Assembly (NCBI RefSeq): GCF_011038885.2
Contig: NZ_CP064952.1
Coordinates: 434,001-498,000, forward strand
Length of the DNA stretch: 64,000 nt
Source of the DNA: Schaalia sp. ZJ405
Lineage (GTDB): Bacteria; Actinomycetota; Actinomycetes; Actinomycetales; Actinomycetaceae
Reading direction: 5' to 3'
In this document: positions 13,348 to 23,489 of the stretch, one piece after another
Layout of the letters: each line of letters begins with the position of its first letter
Numbering within the stretch: the stretch's first letter is position 1
Translations under genes and position numbers: made by a program
The notes under the pieces: generated by a model
Seen by the model: the letters and a program-made list of their open reading frames with translations, nothing else
Database searches by the model: none
Told to the model about the DNA's origin: nothing

Positions 13348-14244
13348 GTGAGCACCCATGAGAATCCGATTCAACCTTCAGGGTCCCTTCTTCTGGCCGC
13401 AACGCCCATCGGCGATATCGAGGACGCCTCGCCCCGCCTGATCCGGGCGCTGGCCGAGGCCGAGGTTGTTGCTGCAGAAGACACGCGCCGTCTGCTCGCG
13501 CTGGCGTCACGCCTTGACGTGCGAATCAACGGGAAACTTGTCAGTCTCCACGATCACAACGAGGCTGAGCGCGCCGAATCCGTTGTCGACCTTGCTGAGG
13601 GTGGCGCACGTGTCCTCGTTGTATCGGATGCGGGAATGCCAACGGTCTCGGATCCGGGATTCCGCGTTGTCAGAGAAGCTGTGAGACGAGGAATTCGTGT
13701 CAGTGCACTCCCTGGACCTTCTGCTCCCATCACTGCGCTTGCCGTCTCAGGGCTGCCGTCGGATCGATTTGCCTTCGAGGGGTTCCTGCCGCGCAAAGAC
13801 GGGGAGGCCCGGCGCTATCTTCACGCACTTGCGTCTGATCCCCACACACTGATCTTTTTTGAGTCCGCGAAACGGTTGAACGACACTCTCGTGCGTATGG
13901 CGGAGGCATTCGGCGGGACACGCGATGCCGTGGTGTGCCGGGAACTGACAAAAACTCACGAGGAGATCATCCGCGGTGACCTCAACTCATTGATCGCGAC
14001 GACAGCTGGTGAGGTTCTCGGCGAAGTGACGATCGTTGTCGCCGGATTCACAGGTCACGGTGACGCCCTGGAATACGCTGAAGCAGTCATTGCACTCGCT
14101 CAGGAAGGGATGCGCCTCAAGGAAGCCGCCGTGCAGGTTGCACAGGCCACAGGGCTACGCGCAAACGATCTTTTCCGGGCGGCCCTTCGACGCAAGGACG
14201 AGGCCCAGCGGGGCGAGGACGAGGAAACCCGCGAAAACAGTTGA
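13348..14244 (+). CDS. rsmI: 16S rRNA (cytidine(1402)-2'-O)-methyltransferase
   Basis: The 298-residue protein shows the tetrapyrrole-methylase-fold motifs of RsmI: ATPIGD at 18-23, AEDTRR at 43-48 and VSDAGMPTVSDPG at 92-104. RsmI uses S-adenosylmethionine to methylate C1402 in the ribosomal decoding centre. I use the GTG at 13348, just before STHENP; the upstream ribosome site is weak. The last 20 residues (RRKDEAQRGEDEETRENS) are acidic and probably disordered, and the copy of CGAGGACGA at 14214-14222 lies in them. The neighbouring GH3 gene starts 231 bases later, so linkage is uncertain. Confidence 0.93.
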   Translation: MSTHENPIQPSGSLLLAATPIGDIEDASPRLIRALAEAEVVAAEDTRRLLALASRLDVRINGKLVSLHDHNEAERAESVVDLAEGGARVLVVSDAGMPTVSDPGFRVVREAVRRGIRVSALPGPSAPITALAVSGLPSDRFAFEGFLPRKDGEARRYLHALASDPHTLIFFESAKRLNDTLVRMAEAFGGTRDAVVCRELTKTHEEIIRGDLNSLIATTAGEVLGEVTIVVAGFTGHGDALEYAEAVIALAQEGMRLKEAAVQVAQATGLRANDLFRAALRRKDEAQRGEDEETRENS

Positions 14245-14475
14245 CGACGGCAAAGAAGAAGTAGTCGGCGCGTCTCCCACGACGGCGTGGTGGAGGAGCC
14301 CAAGGGGATCGGAAGCTGTTCTTTAGTGGCTGAGCGTGAGGCAGCCTATGTTGGTAAAACGACAGATCAGCCACGTTTTCTTCGTGGTGGCCCTGACATT
14401 TTGGTGGGATGGTGTCGTCCTCGTGGCAATGACCGCCAGATGTGGACAGGTTCACTACAACGTGATGGAGGCAAG

Positions 14476-17400
14476 GTGGCCACCGAAAGACCCAAACGGC
14501 GCATAGGCCGCATGATTTTCCGTATCCTCAAGGGCATCCTCAAAGCTCTGATCGCAGTGCTCATTATTGCGCTGATGTGGGTCACCAATACGATGCTCCC
14601 CGGGTTCTCTCGGATGGCGAATTCCATGCTCGGCGGACCAAATCAATCATGGGACAACTCGCAGGTCAGTGCGGAAGGTCTTGACCTTGACTACACCAAG
14701 GCCGACTACGACAAAGACTCCATTACCGAGGCCGAGCGTGACCTCGATGAGCGGATCACGGGGGAAGGTTATGTTCTCCTGAAAAACGATGACCAGGTCA
14801 TGCCGTTCGAGAGAGGAACAACGTTCTCTTTCTTTTCCGAGGCGTCAAAGGTTTTGTCGTCCTCGCAGAATATGATGACGATGCTCACTGGGGCAAAGGC
14901 AAGTTTTGATGGTCTGAATACCGCACTTGAGGCGGAAGGCTTCTTAGCGAATATGCAGCTGGAAGAGGTCTATGCCAAAGGAGCCTGCGCCGACTACACA
15001 ATGGGTCCAGGATCGGTGGGTTTCGGTGACGGAGAAGATTTCTCGATTAACGAATGCCCGTTGAATGTTCTCAAAGAATCCGGCGTCCTCGAATCCGCGA
15101 AGAACACGGTCCCGGTTTTCGTGATGAAACGGGTTGCCGGTGAGGGGCGTGACATGCCTCGATCGATGTACAACCACGCTAAAAGCGCCGAAGACAAGGC
15201 GCGTTCGTATATGGAACCGGATTCGACGGAACGTGAGATTCTCCAGTACCTCAATGACAATTTCTCCGAGGTCCTCCTGGTGATTAACACCGCGTCCGCA
15301 TTGCAATTGGACTGGTTGAATGAGTACCCGTCGATCAAAGCGGTGCTTTCTGTTCCCTCGGCGGGAACATATGGACTCAGCTCCTTTGCACGGATCCTCT
15401 CAGGTTCTCTCAACCCCTCCGGACGTACCGTCGATACGTGGTCCGGTGATATTGCAGCGTCACCGGCGGCTCAGAATTTCGGAGATTATCAGTATGTCGA
15501 TGCAAATGGAGAACTGACGAAGTACAACTACGTGTCGTACGCGGAAGGGATCTACGTTGGCTACAAGTACTACGAGACGCGCTACGAAGACCTCGTCCTC
15601 GGCCAGGGGAATGCCGGTGACTTCACCTATTCCCGTGAGGTGATCTACCCCTTTGGATACGGCCTGAGCTACACGGAGTTCGCCTGGTCGGATTTCTCTC
15701 TCACGTGGAATGGTGACGAAGCCACAGCGACGGTCACCGTGACGAACACGGGCAGTGTTGCCGGTAAAGACGTTGTTGAAATTTATGCACAGAGTCCCTA
15801 TACCGACTACGACAAAGAGAATTCCGTTGAAAAATCGGCTATTGAACTCGTCGGGTACGCAAAGACGCAGGTGCTTGAACCGGGAGCACGTGAAACCGTT
15901 GACGTGACCTTGACGAAAGACCAGCTCAAAGCATATGACTCACACGGCGCCAAGACCTATATCCTCGATGCCGGAACGTACTACGTGACTGCCGGTCGTG
16001 ATGCGCACGACGCTGTGAACAACATTCTGGCGGCTAAGGGGAAAACCGAGAAGGACGCAATGACCGCGGCTGGAGACTCAACGCTGGTTGCCCAGTGGAG
16101 TCCCTCGAACTCGGACGTTGACACCACGTCCTTTGCCAAGGATCCGGCTACCGGAGTTGCCGTGACGAATCTTTTCGATGACGCGGCTGGTGATATCACC
16201 TACCTCAGTCGTCAAGACTGGACGGGCACTTTCCCGAGGAACGATGGTGAAGTGTCAACCACCATTTCAACGTGGGGCAACGAGATCAACGGCACAGATC
16301 AGAACGGGGAGGCGGCCTCGTTCCTCTACACGAAGGAAGCAAGCCCCGAACTCATCGCGAAGCTTGACTCCACAGAGTCGGGGAACCCGGATGACCTGAC
16401 ATCCATCACCGACACTCCCGTGTATGGAGCCAATCATGGCCTGACGTTGGCGTCGCTCAGAGGAGCAGACTTCGATGACCCGAAGTGGGATCAACTGCTT
16501 GACCAACTCACTCCCGCGGACTATCAACTCTCGATTGCTCGCGGTGGATACGGGACAGAACCGTTGAAATCAGTGGGGAAGCCTTTCTCGATGGATGCGG
16601 ACACCGCTGCTGGCCTCATCTACGGTGGAACCGGCATGATGTTTGCAACTCCCATCACCCTGGCGCAGACGTGGAACCCCGATATCGCCTCCGAATACGG
16701 GAAGATGATCGGCAACGAGGCGCTGCTTGGCGGGGCGAATGGCTGGTATGCGCCGTCAATGAACATTCACCGCAGCGCATATTCGGGCCGTAATGGGGAG
16801 TATTTCTCCGAGGACGCTTTCCTTTCTGGAGCGATTGCCGCAGCTGAAGTCAAGGGAGCCGCATCCAAAGGAATGTATGCGACCATTAAGCACTTTGCCC
16901 TCAACGACCAGGAGAATCATCGCGGTGACCGCGAGGGTCAGTACTCGATTGCCACGTGGGCAAATGAGCAATCGATCCGTGAAATCTACGTCAAACCCTT
17001 CGAGATGGTGATGAAGGTGGGCAACGTTGATCTCAAGTACACGCAGTGCGCACAAGACGGAACCTGCCACGTCAAGAGCCGGGAGTACCCCGCGGCAGCA
17101 GGCATCATGACGGGCTTCAACCGGATCGGGGCCACGTGGACAGGTGGTTCATACCCTCTGCTCACAGGCCTCGTGCGCAACGAGTGGGGTTTCGATGGGT
17201 GGATCATCACCGACAACGCCAATACGGGTGTGTTCATGGATGCTCATCAGATGCTTCTTGCCGGAGGTGACACGAAGCTGACGACCTTGGATCAGTCGGA
17301 CATGTGGACCTTTGATGAGAATGATCCCGTTGAGTACCACTACGGGCGTGCCGCGATGCATCGTCTGCTGTACACGATTGCTCATTCGCACGTGATGAAC

Positions 17401-17604
17401 GGGTCCATGCCGGGAAGTGAACTGACGTATGGCATGCAGAAGGTCGATCAGATTCGTCTTGGGGTCGCAGTGGTTGGTGGAATCATCCTCATCCTGCTTG
17501 CGTGGACGACGTGGCGTAACCACAAGAAATACGCGCGTGAGCGTGCGCAGCGACGCCAGAGGCAGATTCCGGGAAGCGTTGAGGAGGAAGTCTTCAGACA
17601 GTAG
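14476..17604 (+). CDS. Membrane-anchored glycoside hydrolase family 3 with reversed domain order
   Basis: The 1042-residue protein starts at a GTG preceded by GGAGG. Earlier in-frame codons reach 14287 but lack a ribosome site. An N-terminal hydrophobic helix lies near 20-40 and a C-terminal one near 995-1013. The order of GH3 parts is inverted: a GH3 C-type domain begins near 96 (GEGYVLLKND), then YPFGYGLSYTEF near 392 with a fibronectin-III-like segment, then the TIM-barrel domain in the last 350 residues (NIHRSAYSGRNGEYFSED, KHFALND). The likely nucleophile is Asp913 in GWIITDNANTG. GH3 enzymes usually cleave beta-glucosides or related sugars. Two membrane helices suggest tethering at the cell surface. 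Confidence 0.85.
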   Translation: MATERPKRRIGRMIFRILKGILKALIAVLIIALMWVTNTMLPGFSRMANSMLGGPNQSWDNSQVSAEGLDLDYTKADYDKDSITEAERDLDERITGEGYVLLKNDDQVMPFERGTTFSFFSEASKVLSSSQNMMTMLTGAKASFDGLNTALEAEGFLANMQLEEVYAKGACADYTMGPGSVGFGDGEDFSINECPLNVLKESGVLESAKNTVPVFVMKRVAGEGRDMPRSMYNHAKSAEDKARSYMEPDSTEREILQYLNDNFSEVLLVINTASALQLDWLNEYPSIKAVLSVPSAGTYGLSSFARILSGSLNPSGRTVDTWSGDIAASPAAQNFGDYQYVDANGELTKYNYVSYAEGIYVGYKYYETRYEDLVLGQGNAGDFTYSREVIYPFGYGLSYTEFAWSDFSLTWNGDEATATVTVTNTGSVAGKDVVEIYAQSPYTDYDKENSVEKSAIELVGYAKTQVLEPGARETVDVTLTKDQLKAYDSHGAKTYILDAGTYYVTAGRDAHDAVNNILAAKGKTEKDAMTAAGDSTLVAQWSPSNSDVDTTSFAKDPATGVAVTNLFDDAAGDITYLSRQDWTGTFPRNDGEVSTTISTWGNEINGTDQNGEAASFLYTKEASPELIAKLDSTESGNPDDLTSITDTPVYGANHGLTLASLRGADFDDPKWDQLLDQLTPADYQLSIARGGYGTEPLKSVGKPFSMDADTAAGLIYGGTGMMFATPITLAQTWNPDIASEYGKMIGNEALLGGANGWYAPSMNIHRSAYSGRNGEYFSEDAFLSGAIAAAEVKGAASKGMYATIKHFALNDQENHRGDREGQYSIATWANEQSIREIYVKPFEMVMKVGNVDLKYTQCAQDGTCHVKSREYPAAAGIMTGFNRIGATWTGGSYPLLTGLVRNEWGFDGWIITDNANTGVFMDAHQMLLAGGDTKLTTLDQSDMWTFDENDPVEYHYGRAAMHRLLYTIAHSHVMNGSMPGSELTYGMQKVDQIRLGVAVVGGIILILLAWTTWRNHKKYARERAQRRQRQIPGSVEEEVFRQ

Positions 17605-17718
17605 CCATTCGTTTCGCTCGACCTCCTCGACCTCGTTGAGGGGCGGGTGATCGTCGGAGTCCCCAAGGTTAGTGCCCCGATGGTCTTTGCACGCGTAGAA
17701 ACGGTATTGTTAGCCACT

Positions 17719-19560
17719 ATGAGTCGTATTCTGTCTGCCGTTGCGTGGCCTTACGCCAACGGCCCCCGTCATATTGGTCATGTTGCCGGATTCGGCGTTC
17801 CCTCCGATGTGTTTTCGCGATACATGCGAATGGCCGGCCACGATGTCCTCATGGTGTCGGGCACGGACGAACACGGAACTCCGATCCTGGTTGCCGCTGA
17901 CCAAGAGGGAGTGACTGCGAGGGAACTTGCCGACCGCAACAACCGCATGATCGTTGAAGACCTTGTTGCCCTCGGCCTCTCCTACGACCTCTTCACCCGC
18001 ACGACCGCGGGCAACCACTACCGGGTTGTCCAAGACATGTTCCGTACGGTCCGCGACAACGGCTACATGATCGAACAGGTCACGCATGCTGCGATCTCAC
18101 CGTCCACAGGCCGTACCCTGCCGGATCGCTACATCGAGGGAACATGTCCGATCTGTAGCGCCGAGGGTGCGCGCGGCGACCAATGCGACGCCTGTGGAAA
18201 CCAACTGGACCCCACGGACCTCGTTGATCCCCATTCACGGATCAACGGCGAGACCCCGAAGTTCGTGGAGTCCACTCACTGGTTCCTTGACCTGCCCGCC
18301 CTCGCCGAAGCTCTGTCCCAATGGCTTGATGAGCGTGAAGAATCGGGAACGTGGCGGCCCAATGTCATTAAGTTTTCCAAGAACTTCCTTGAAGATATCC
18401 GCCCGCGTGCCATGTCGCGTGACATTGACTGGGGCATCCCGATTCCCGGCTGGGAGGACCAGCCGACAAAGCGCCTCTACGTGTGGTTCGACGCTGTGAT
18501 CGGATATCTGTCGGCGTCGATTGAGTGGGCACGCCGCACGGGTGATCCGCAGGCGTGGCGCCAATGGTGGAACGATCCAGAGGCCCTGTCCTACTACTTC
18601 ATGGGCAAAGACAACATTGTTTTCCACTCGCAGATTTGGCCGGCTGAACTTTTGGGGTACAACGGTCAGGGTGCGCGTGGAGGAAACCCCGGTGACCTCG
18701 GGGTGCTTAACCTGCCAACCGAGGTCGTGTCCTCTGAGTTCCTGACGATGGAGGGTAAGAAATTCTCGTCCTCGCACGGGATCGTCATCTACGTTCGCGA
18801 CTTCCTTGAGCGTTATCAGGCGGATGCGCTGCGCTACTTCATTTCGGCGGCCGGACCGGAGACCTCCGATTCAGATTTCACGTGGGCGGAGTTTGTGCGC
18901 CGGACGAACGGTGAGCTTGTCGCTGGATGGGGAAACCTCGTCAACCGGACCGCCTCGATGATCGCGAAGAAATTCGGTCAGATCCCGGCCCCTGAGAGCC
19001 TTGAGGATATTGACCGTGGCCTGCTTGATGCGATCAATGAGGGGTTTGCAACCGTTGGGGATCTGATCCGTCAGCACCGTCAGAAGGCTGCGCTCGCCGA
19101 AGCGATGCGTCTTGTGGGTGAGGCAAATAAGTATGTGACGGATACGGAGCCGTTCAAGCTTAAAGCTCCCGAGCAACAGGGACGCCTGGCAACGGTCCTG
19201 CATACGCTCGCTCAGGCGGTGATGGACCTCAATCTCATGCTGTCACCATTCCTGCCTCACGCGGCGAACGACGTGGACCGGGTCATGGGTGGCGGTGGGC
19301 AGATCGCTCCGATGCCACGCATTGAGGAGGTTGAGGAACTGGATCCCCAGGTTCTTCCCGAAGCCTTCGATGGACGCGCCGGCTATCCGATCATTACGGG
19401 TGACTACACGAATGTTCCCACGTGGGAACGTCACGAGATCGTTGTGGGCACGCCGATCGTCAAACCAACGCCCGTGTTCACCAAACTTGACGAGTCGATT
19501 GTTGAGGAAGAACTCGCGCGTTACGCCAGTATTCTGCCCGATGACATCACGGGAGCCTGA
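17719..19560 (+). CDS. metG: Methionyl-tRNA synthetase
   Basis: A 613-residue class I synthetase with HIGH at 18-21, zinc cysteines at 143, 146, 156 and 159 (CPIC...CDAC) and KFSSS at 348-352 in place of KMSKS. The product begins [15 protein letters not shown], exactly at the start of the Rossmann fold. The ATG at 17719 has no Shine-Dalgarno sequence, but TATTGT (17705-17710) lies eight bases upstream, suggesting a leaderless transcript; the in-frame codon at 17647 would add 24 unconserved residues. No C-terminal tRNA-binding (EMAP-like) domain is visible. It ends before a strong terminator. Confidence 0.97.
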   Translation: MSRILSAVAWPYANGPRHIGHVAGFGVPSDVFSRYMRMAGHDVLMVSGTDEHGTPILVAADQEGVTARELADRNNRMIVEDLVALGLSYDLFTRTTAGNHYRVVQDMFRTVRDNGYMIEQVTHAAISPSTGRTLPDRYIEGTCPICSAEGARGDQCDACGNQLDPTDLVDPHSRINGETPKFVESTHWFLDLPALAEALSQWLDEREESGTWRPNVIKFSKNFLEDIRPRAMSRDIDWGIPIPGWEDQPTKRLYVWFDAVIGYLSASIEWARRTGDPQAWRQWWNDPEALSYYFMGKDNIVFHSQIWPAELLGYNGQGARGGNPGDLGVLNLPTEVVSSEFLTMEGKKFSSSHGIVIYVRDFLERYQADALRYFISAAGPETSDSDFTWAEFVRRTNGELVAGWGNLVNRTASMIAKKFGQIPAPESLEDIDRGLLDAINEGFATVGDLIRQHRQKAALAEAMRLVGEANKYVTDTEPFKLKAPEQQGRLATVLHTLAQAVMDLNLMLSPFLPHAANDVDRVMGGGGQIAPMPRIEEVEELDPQVLPEAFDGRAGYPIITGDYTNVPTWERHEIVVGTPIVKPTPVFTKLDESIVEEELARYASILPDDITGA

Positions 19561-19605
19561 GCCCATCGGGAGCACATGTTCCCAGAAGCGTTGAAGTCCC
19601 CACGA

Positions 19606-19638
19606 AAGGCCCCACCGTACTTGAGACGGTGGGGCCTT
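19606..19638 (+). terminator. Terminator after metG
   Basis: AAGGCCCCACCGT (19606-19618) pairs perfectly with ACGGTGGGGCCTT (19626-19638) around ACTTGAG. The stem is symmetric, so it can also stop transcription of the converging minus-strand gene. Confidence 0.85.
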
Positions 19639-19722
19639 GGGTTTCCTCATTAACGAGGACGCCCCCGCCGAGCGCCACAGCGCCCAGTGGGGGAGAAATC
19701 CCTCAAACGGTGAGTGAACGAA

Positions 19723-20250
19723 TCACAGGGACGTCGAAGGAGTCGGCTGTGACGATGTCGGAGGCTTGGGTCGGCGGTCAACAAAGAACGCTGAAATGAT
19801 GAGGACAACGCCGAGTACTCCGATGAGTCCGATGAGCAACACAGCGATGTCGACGGCCTTACACAGTGCGAGAATGATGAGGAATACTCCCGTCAGGCAC
19901 ACCACGGACGCCCAAACAAGCTGACCGACGCGGATCCCTTGAGCAGGTTCCTCCGGTAAATCGCGTGGATCGGTGGGAGTGATGCTGTGAGCGGTCCATA
20001 CGCGATGATTCGGATCAGGTGCCAGGCCAGCTGTGTCCGGCGCATCTGCCTCGTTGGGAGTGACGGTTGGCGCGGTCGTTGTGTCCTGGTGGCTGTCTGG
20101 CGATGCGCTATGAAGCTGTTGAGTCGGTGTTTCCTGTCCAGATTCCTGGTCGACGTGTGACGGTTCAGTGGGCAGCGGCAGAGTGTGGGAGCTGTCCTCG
20201 GTGGACGGCTGCTCGGGCAGTGCCTCCGTCGGCGTGTTTTCTGTTGTCAT
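19723..20250 (-). CDS. Small membrane protein of the PspC locus
   Basis: A 175-residue protein from the ATG at 20250, preceded by GGAGGAACGCATC; a farther start at 20286 would overlap the upstream gene. The first 110 residues are low-complexity, rich in Thr, Pro, Glu and Ser. They are followed by two hydrophobic segments (QLVWASVVCLTGVFLIILAL and a second after AVDIAVLLIG), then a short basic-proline tail. Its start lies 19 bases after the stop of the PspC gene, so the two are an operon. I recognise no family. The context suggests an accessory membrane component of the envelope-stress system. Confidence 0.75.
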   Translation of the reverse strand: MTTENTPTEALPEQPSTEDSSHTLPLPTEPSHVDQESGQETPTQQLHSASPDSHQDTTTAPTVTPNEADAPDTAGLAPDPNHRVWTAHSITPTDPRDLPEEPAQGIRVGQLVWASVVCLTGVFLIILALCKAVDIAVLLIGLIGVLGVVLIISAFFVDRRPKPPTSSQPTPSTSL

Positions 20251-20269
20251 GATGCGTTCCTCCAAGACG

Positions 20270-21967
20270 TTACGAATAAATCTCATGGGGCGCGGCGCAA
20301 ACCACGGAAGAAACGACCGTGCGCTGAGAAGGTGAGGGGATGGGGGAGAAGGCGAGGTTCGTCCTCGTTAATTCCGTGGTGGGTGAGGCTGATGTGGCCG
20401 AGCTCGATGACTGAGGAGATTGGGGCGAGGACGGAGTCACAGCTTCCGATTGCGGTTCGTCAAGGGGCTGAACTGTGTCATCCACAGCTAAAGTCAGCCA
20501 ATCAAGGCTGGTGTTCGCGGGGATCAGCAGCGTGATTCCTCGATCCTTTGACCAACGGGGTGACTGTACGGCCACTGTTCCCTCGTCCGTGGGGTCACAG
20601 TTGTCGAGGGCGTCGGTCCAGCGAAGATCCGGGGCGGAGACGTCAAAGACTGTGCCTTCGCAGATCACACGTACGGGCTGATCTGAGCGGATTATCACGT
20701 GAAGCGCTGCCCACGTCGAAGGATCAACGGTGATTGTCTTATTTACTGACTCAGGAGCGTTACTGAGATCCAGCTCGGCATGACCCGACGAGGAATCCGA
20801 GGAAACGATGTCAGCTTGCCACCCGTAGTGGGCGGTGTTCACCTCTGAGCGGGAAAAAGAGGACCAGGAATCATCTTCGGTGACATGCCAGGCGCCGCCA
20901 ACCAAAGCCGTTGGACCAGCAAGGAACATGCCGATGATTGACAAAGCGATGAGCCACCCGGCCCCCCGATCACGAAGGGAAGCCGAGACCAGTGCGAGAC
21001 CCGCGATGAGTAAGCAAACTCCGCCACCGATGAGGCCGATGGTCATGACGCGATTGTTGATTTCTTGGGAGAGACCATCGCTCAAGGAGGTGTGATACAT
21101 GAGGAAGAAAGTCGTTGCCATTGCAAGGACCACGAGACCAGTGACAATGAGGCTTTCACGCAGACTCACGACGCGGACCCTGGTGCGGGGCGGATTCCAC
21201 TGCCGCGGAGGGGTTGGCATGGGAGCGGCTTGGCCGTAACCCTGAGGAGAATATCCGGAAGTAGGGCGAGCGGAGGACTGCCAGGGAGCGGGAGCCGGTT
21301 GAGTGCTCCCCATCGCATACGTCCCGCGATTCTCGGGAGCGGGTGCGTTTGGGGTCTGTGGAGTTCCGGCGTGTGAACCAGGGGCTGGAGCCCCGAAAGA
21401 GTTGGGAGTATGAGCCCCCGGTGTTCCGTGTTGATTCGGTGAAGACATTGGTGAAGGAATCCCTCCGTATGGGTTGTGGAACGTCGAGGAGGTGTTTGGG
21501 ATCGAGGACGAGCGACCATTGCGAACAGCAAAGAAAATGATGAATCCGATGGTGACGAAGAAAAGGAACCCGAGGATCCCAAAGAATGCGCTGAAGGATG
21601 AGCTAAAGAAGAACGGTTTGGGGAAGAAACTGCTCAGGCTGATGAGAATCAGCAGGAAAGCCCCGAGCTGGGCTCCGTCGAATCGTCCTTCGACAAGTTC
21701 TTGCAGGTGGATGCGGCCATCGCGCTGTTCAGGAAGAAGTAGCCAGAGGAAACCGTAGAGCGCAATGATCGGCGTGAAGAGAATCGCTGCGATGATTGTT
21801 ACTCCACGGACGAGGGCAACATCCCATCCGAGCCGCGCAGCTGCTCCCGAACAAACACCGCCGATCACTCGAGGTTCGGCGCGGAACCAGCCTGACCACC
21901 GCAGCGAATGAAAGAAACCACGAGGCTGAGGATTGGGAGCCTGGGGAGTTTCAGATGGGTCGCTCAT
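20270..21967 (-). CDS. PspC domain-containing membrane protein
   Basis: A 565-residue protein from an ATG preceded by AAGGAGAGCGCA. Residues near 15-80 form a PspC domain (RVIGGVCSGAAARLGWDVAL, then a membrane helix ending LWLLLPEQRDG). Further hydrophobic helices, a Pro/Ser/Gly-rich linker near 175-260 and more helices follow. A C-terminal domain resembles the beta-rich adhesin-like regions found after PspC segments, with a final Ser/Thr-rich tail. It is transcribed away from the PspC-kinase/regulator pair, a common arrangement for actinobacterial envelope-stress modules. A role in sensing or responding to membrane damage is inferred. Confidence 0.85.
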   Translation of the reverse strand: MSDPSETPQAPNPQPRGFFHSLRWSGWFRAEPRVIGGVCSGAAARLGWDVALVRGVTIIAAILFTPIIALYGFLWLLLPEQRDGRIHLQELVEGRFDGAQLGAFLLILISLSSFFPKPFFFSSSFSAFFGILGFLFFVTIGFIIFFAVRNGRSSSIPNTSSTFHNPYGGIPSPMSSPNQHGTPGAHTPNSFGAPAPGSHAGTPQTPNAPAPENRGTYAMGSTQPAPAPWQSSARPTSGYSPQGYGQAAPMPTPPRQWNPPRTRVRVVSLRESLIVTGLVVLAMATTFFLMYHTSLSDGLSQEINNRVMTIGLIGGGVCLLIAGLALVSASLRDRGAGWLIALSIIGMFLAGPTALVGGAWHVTEDDSWSSFSRSEVNTAHYGWQADIVSSDSSSGHAELDLSNAPESVNKTITVDPSTWAALHVIIRSDQPVRVICEGTVFDVSAPDLRWTDALDNCDPTDEGTVAVQSPRWSKDRGITLLIPANTSLDWLTLAVDDTVQPLDEPQSEAVTPSSPQSPQSSSSATSASPTTELTRTNLAFSPIPSPSQRTVVSSVVCAAPHEIYS

Positions 21968-22060
21968 TGCGCTCTCCTTGACGTTCGGGTCATGTCGTGC
22001 GTGTTCATGACATCTACTGTGGTCCTTTTCGGTGAAAACAACCATTGGGGACTGCCCTGA

Positions 22061-22074
22061 AACTCCCCTGAGTT
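22061..22074. promoter_or_regulatory. Small palindrome in the divergent PspC promoter region
   Basis: AACTC-CCCT-GAGTT lies between the divergent PspC protein and PspC kinase genes, inside the only 155 bases that separate them. A LuxR-type regulator encoded two genes away could bind here; this is a guess from position and symmetry. Confidence 0.25.
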
Positions 22075-22122
22075 AATGCCCTCACCTCGAAATCAGGGGG
22101 ACAGTCGTGTGAAGATACGAGG

Positions 22123-23433
22123 GTGAATAGGTCCAGAGGTCGTCGACACGAACGCCGCTCGGCTGCCGTCGATACGCAGGGGTGGGTGCCTCCTCAGGCA
22201 GTGCATACCCGTCCGCCGCTGCGGCGAGCAACGGGACAGTCTGGGCTGTGGCCAACCCCGTGGTTGGCTGGAGTGTGCTCGGGACTGTCGGTTCACCTGG
22301 GAATGTCGGTGGGGCTCATTCGCGCACTCATGGTGCTCTTCGTCCCGGTCTTCGGCATCGTTTTTCTTTTCTACCTGTGGCTCTGGGTGATGATCCCGAG
22401 GGAAGAACTACGGGACATGACCCCCGAGAGTCCGGGACTGACTCGGGGATTGACGTCGGTGACCGCAGATCATCGCAACGTCGCCACGCGAAATCGACTG
22501 TTCATGGCGGGCATCATCATGCTCGGCATCGCAATCACAGCGGTCATCATCGCGCGCTCGGGAGCTTTGGATCTTCGTGAAATTATCGCGATTCTCGCCG
22601 TGATCGTTGGTCTCGGCCTCGTGTGGTCACAGGGAGGCAACCTCTCAAATTGGCAGTCCGTGTCATTCCTCGGCGCCGTATCATCGGGAGCTGTTCTCCT
22701 GATTTTCGGCATTGTCCTCATCGTTGGACGTAACGATCCGCCGCTCATTCTTCTGCGCGGAGGACTGCTGGGGGCCGCCGTTGTTGCCGGCGTGCTCTTC
22801 GCTTTTGCTCCTCTGTGGTTGCGTACATCGAAGGATTTGTCTGCGGTGCAACGTCAGCAGGTTCGTGACGCAGAACGTGCGGACATCGCCGCCCACCTGC
22901 ATGATTCAGTGCTTCAAGCACTCACCCTCATTCGTTCGAGCGCCGATGACCCCACCCGTGTTCGCGCAATCGCGCTGACAGAGGAACGTGAGCTGCGCTC
23001 GTGGTTGTACACGGGGCACGACGAGGTTCAAGATTCCCTTGCTCGGGCTGTCAAGGAAACAGTTGGAGGCATTGAGTCTCGCTACGGCATTGCGGTCGAT
23101 GTGGTCACCGTGTCCGACATGCGTCCGGGTCCTGGAGAGATTGCGTTGATTGCCGCCCTCGGTGAGGCTGTGGCCAATGCGGTTCGACACGGAGCGCCAC
23201 CGGTGTCCGTTTACGTGGAGGTTCGCCGCACGGTCGTTGAAGCATTCATTAAGGATTCGGGTGGAGGATTCCGCCTGGAAGATATTCCCTCGGATCGTCA
23301 CGGGGTACGTGATTCAATCATTGGCCGTATGGAACGTGCAGGTGGCAGCGCACGAATCCGCACGCTGGCTGTTGGAACAGAGGTCTCTTTGTCGATTCCC
23401 CGAACCGAGGAAAGCGGCGCTGATTCGCTCTAA
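22123..23433 (+). CDS. PspC-domain sensor histidine kinase
   Basis: The 436-residue protein begins with a basic, proline-rich stretch and a PspC domain (WLAGVCSGLSVHLGMSVGLI). Four to five more membrane helices follow, then a HisKA_3 dimerisation segment with phospho-acceptor His260 in AAHLHDSVLQ and an HATPase domain with GEAVANAVRHGAP and KDSGGGF. This is a NarX/LiaS-like kinase whose input domain is PspC itself. The GTG start follows ACGAGG closely. The cognate regulator gene starts 56 bases downstream. Confidence 0.92.
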   Translation: MNRSRGRRHERRSAAVDTQGWVPPQAVHTRPPLRRATGQSGLWPTPWLAGVCSGLSVHLGMSVGLIRALMVLFVPVFGIVFLFYLWLWVMIPREELRDMTPESPGLTRGLTSVTADHRNVATRNRLFMAGIIMLGIAITAVIIARSGALDLREIIAILAVIVGLGLVWSQGGNLSNWQSVSFLGAVSSGAVLLIFGIVLIVGRNDPPLILLRGGLLGAAVVAGVLFAFAPLWLRTSKDLSAVQRQQVRDAERADIAAHLHDSVLQALTLIRSSADDPTRVRAIALTEERELRSWLYTGHDEVQDSLARAVKETVGGIESRYGIAVDVVTVSDMRPGPGEIALIAALGEAVANAVRHGAPPVSVYVEVRRTVVEAFIKDSGGGFRLEDIPSDRHGVRDSIIGRMERAGGSARIRTLAVGTEVSLSIPRTEESGADSL

Positions 23434-23489
23434 GAGAGAGCTTGTCATGTATTGTCACAGGGGAGTCACCAGGGATCCAAGGAGAACAC

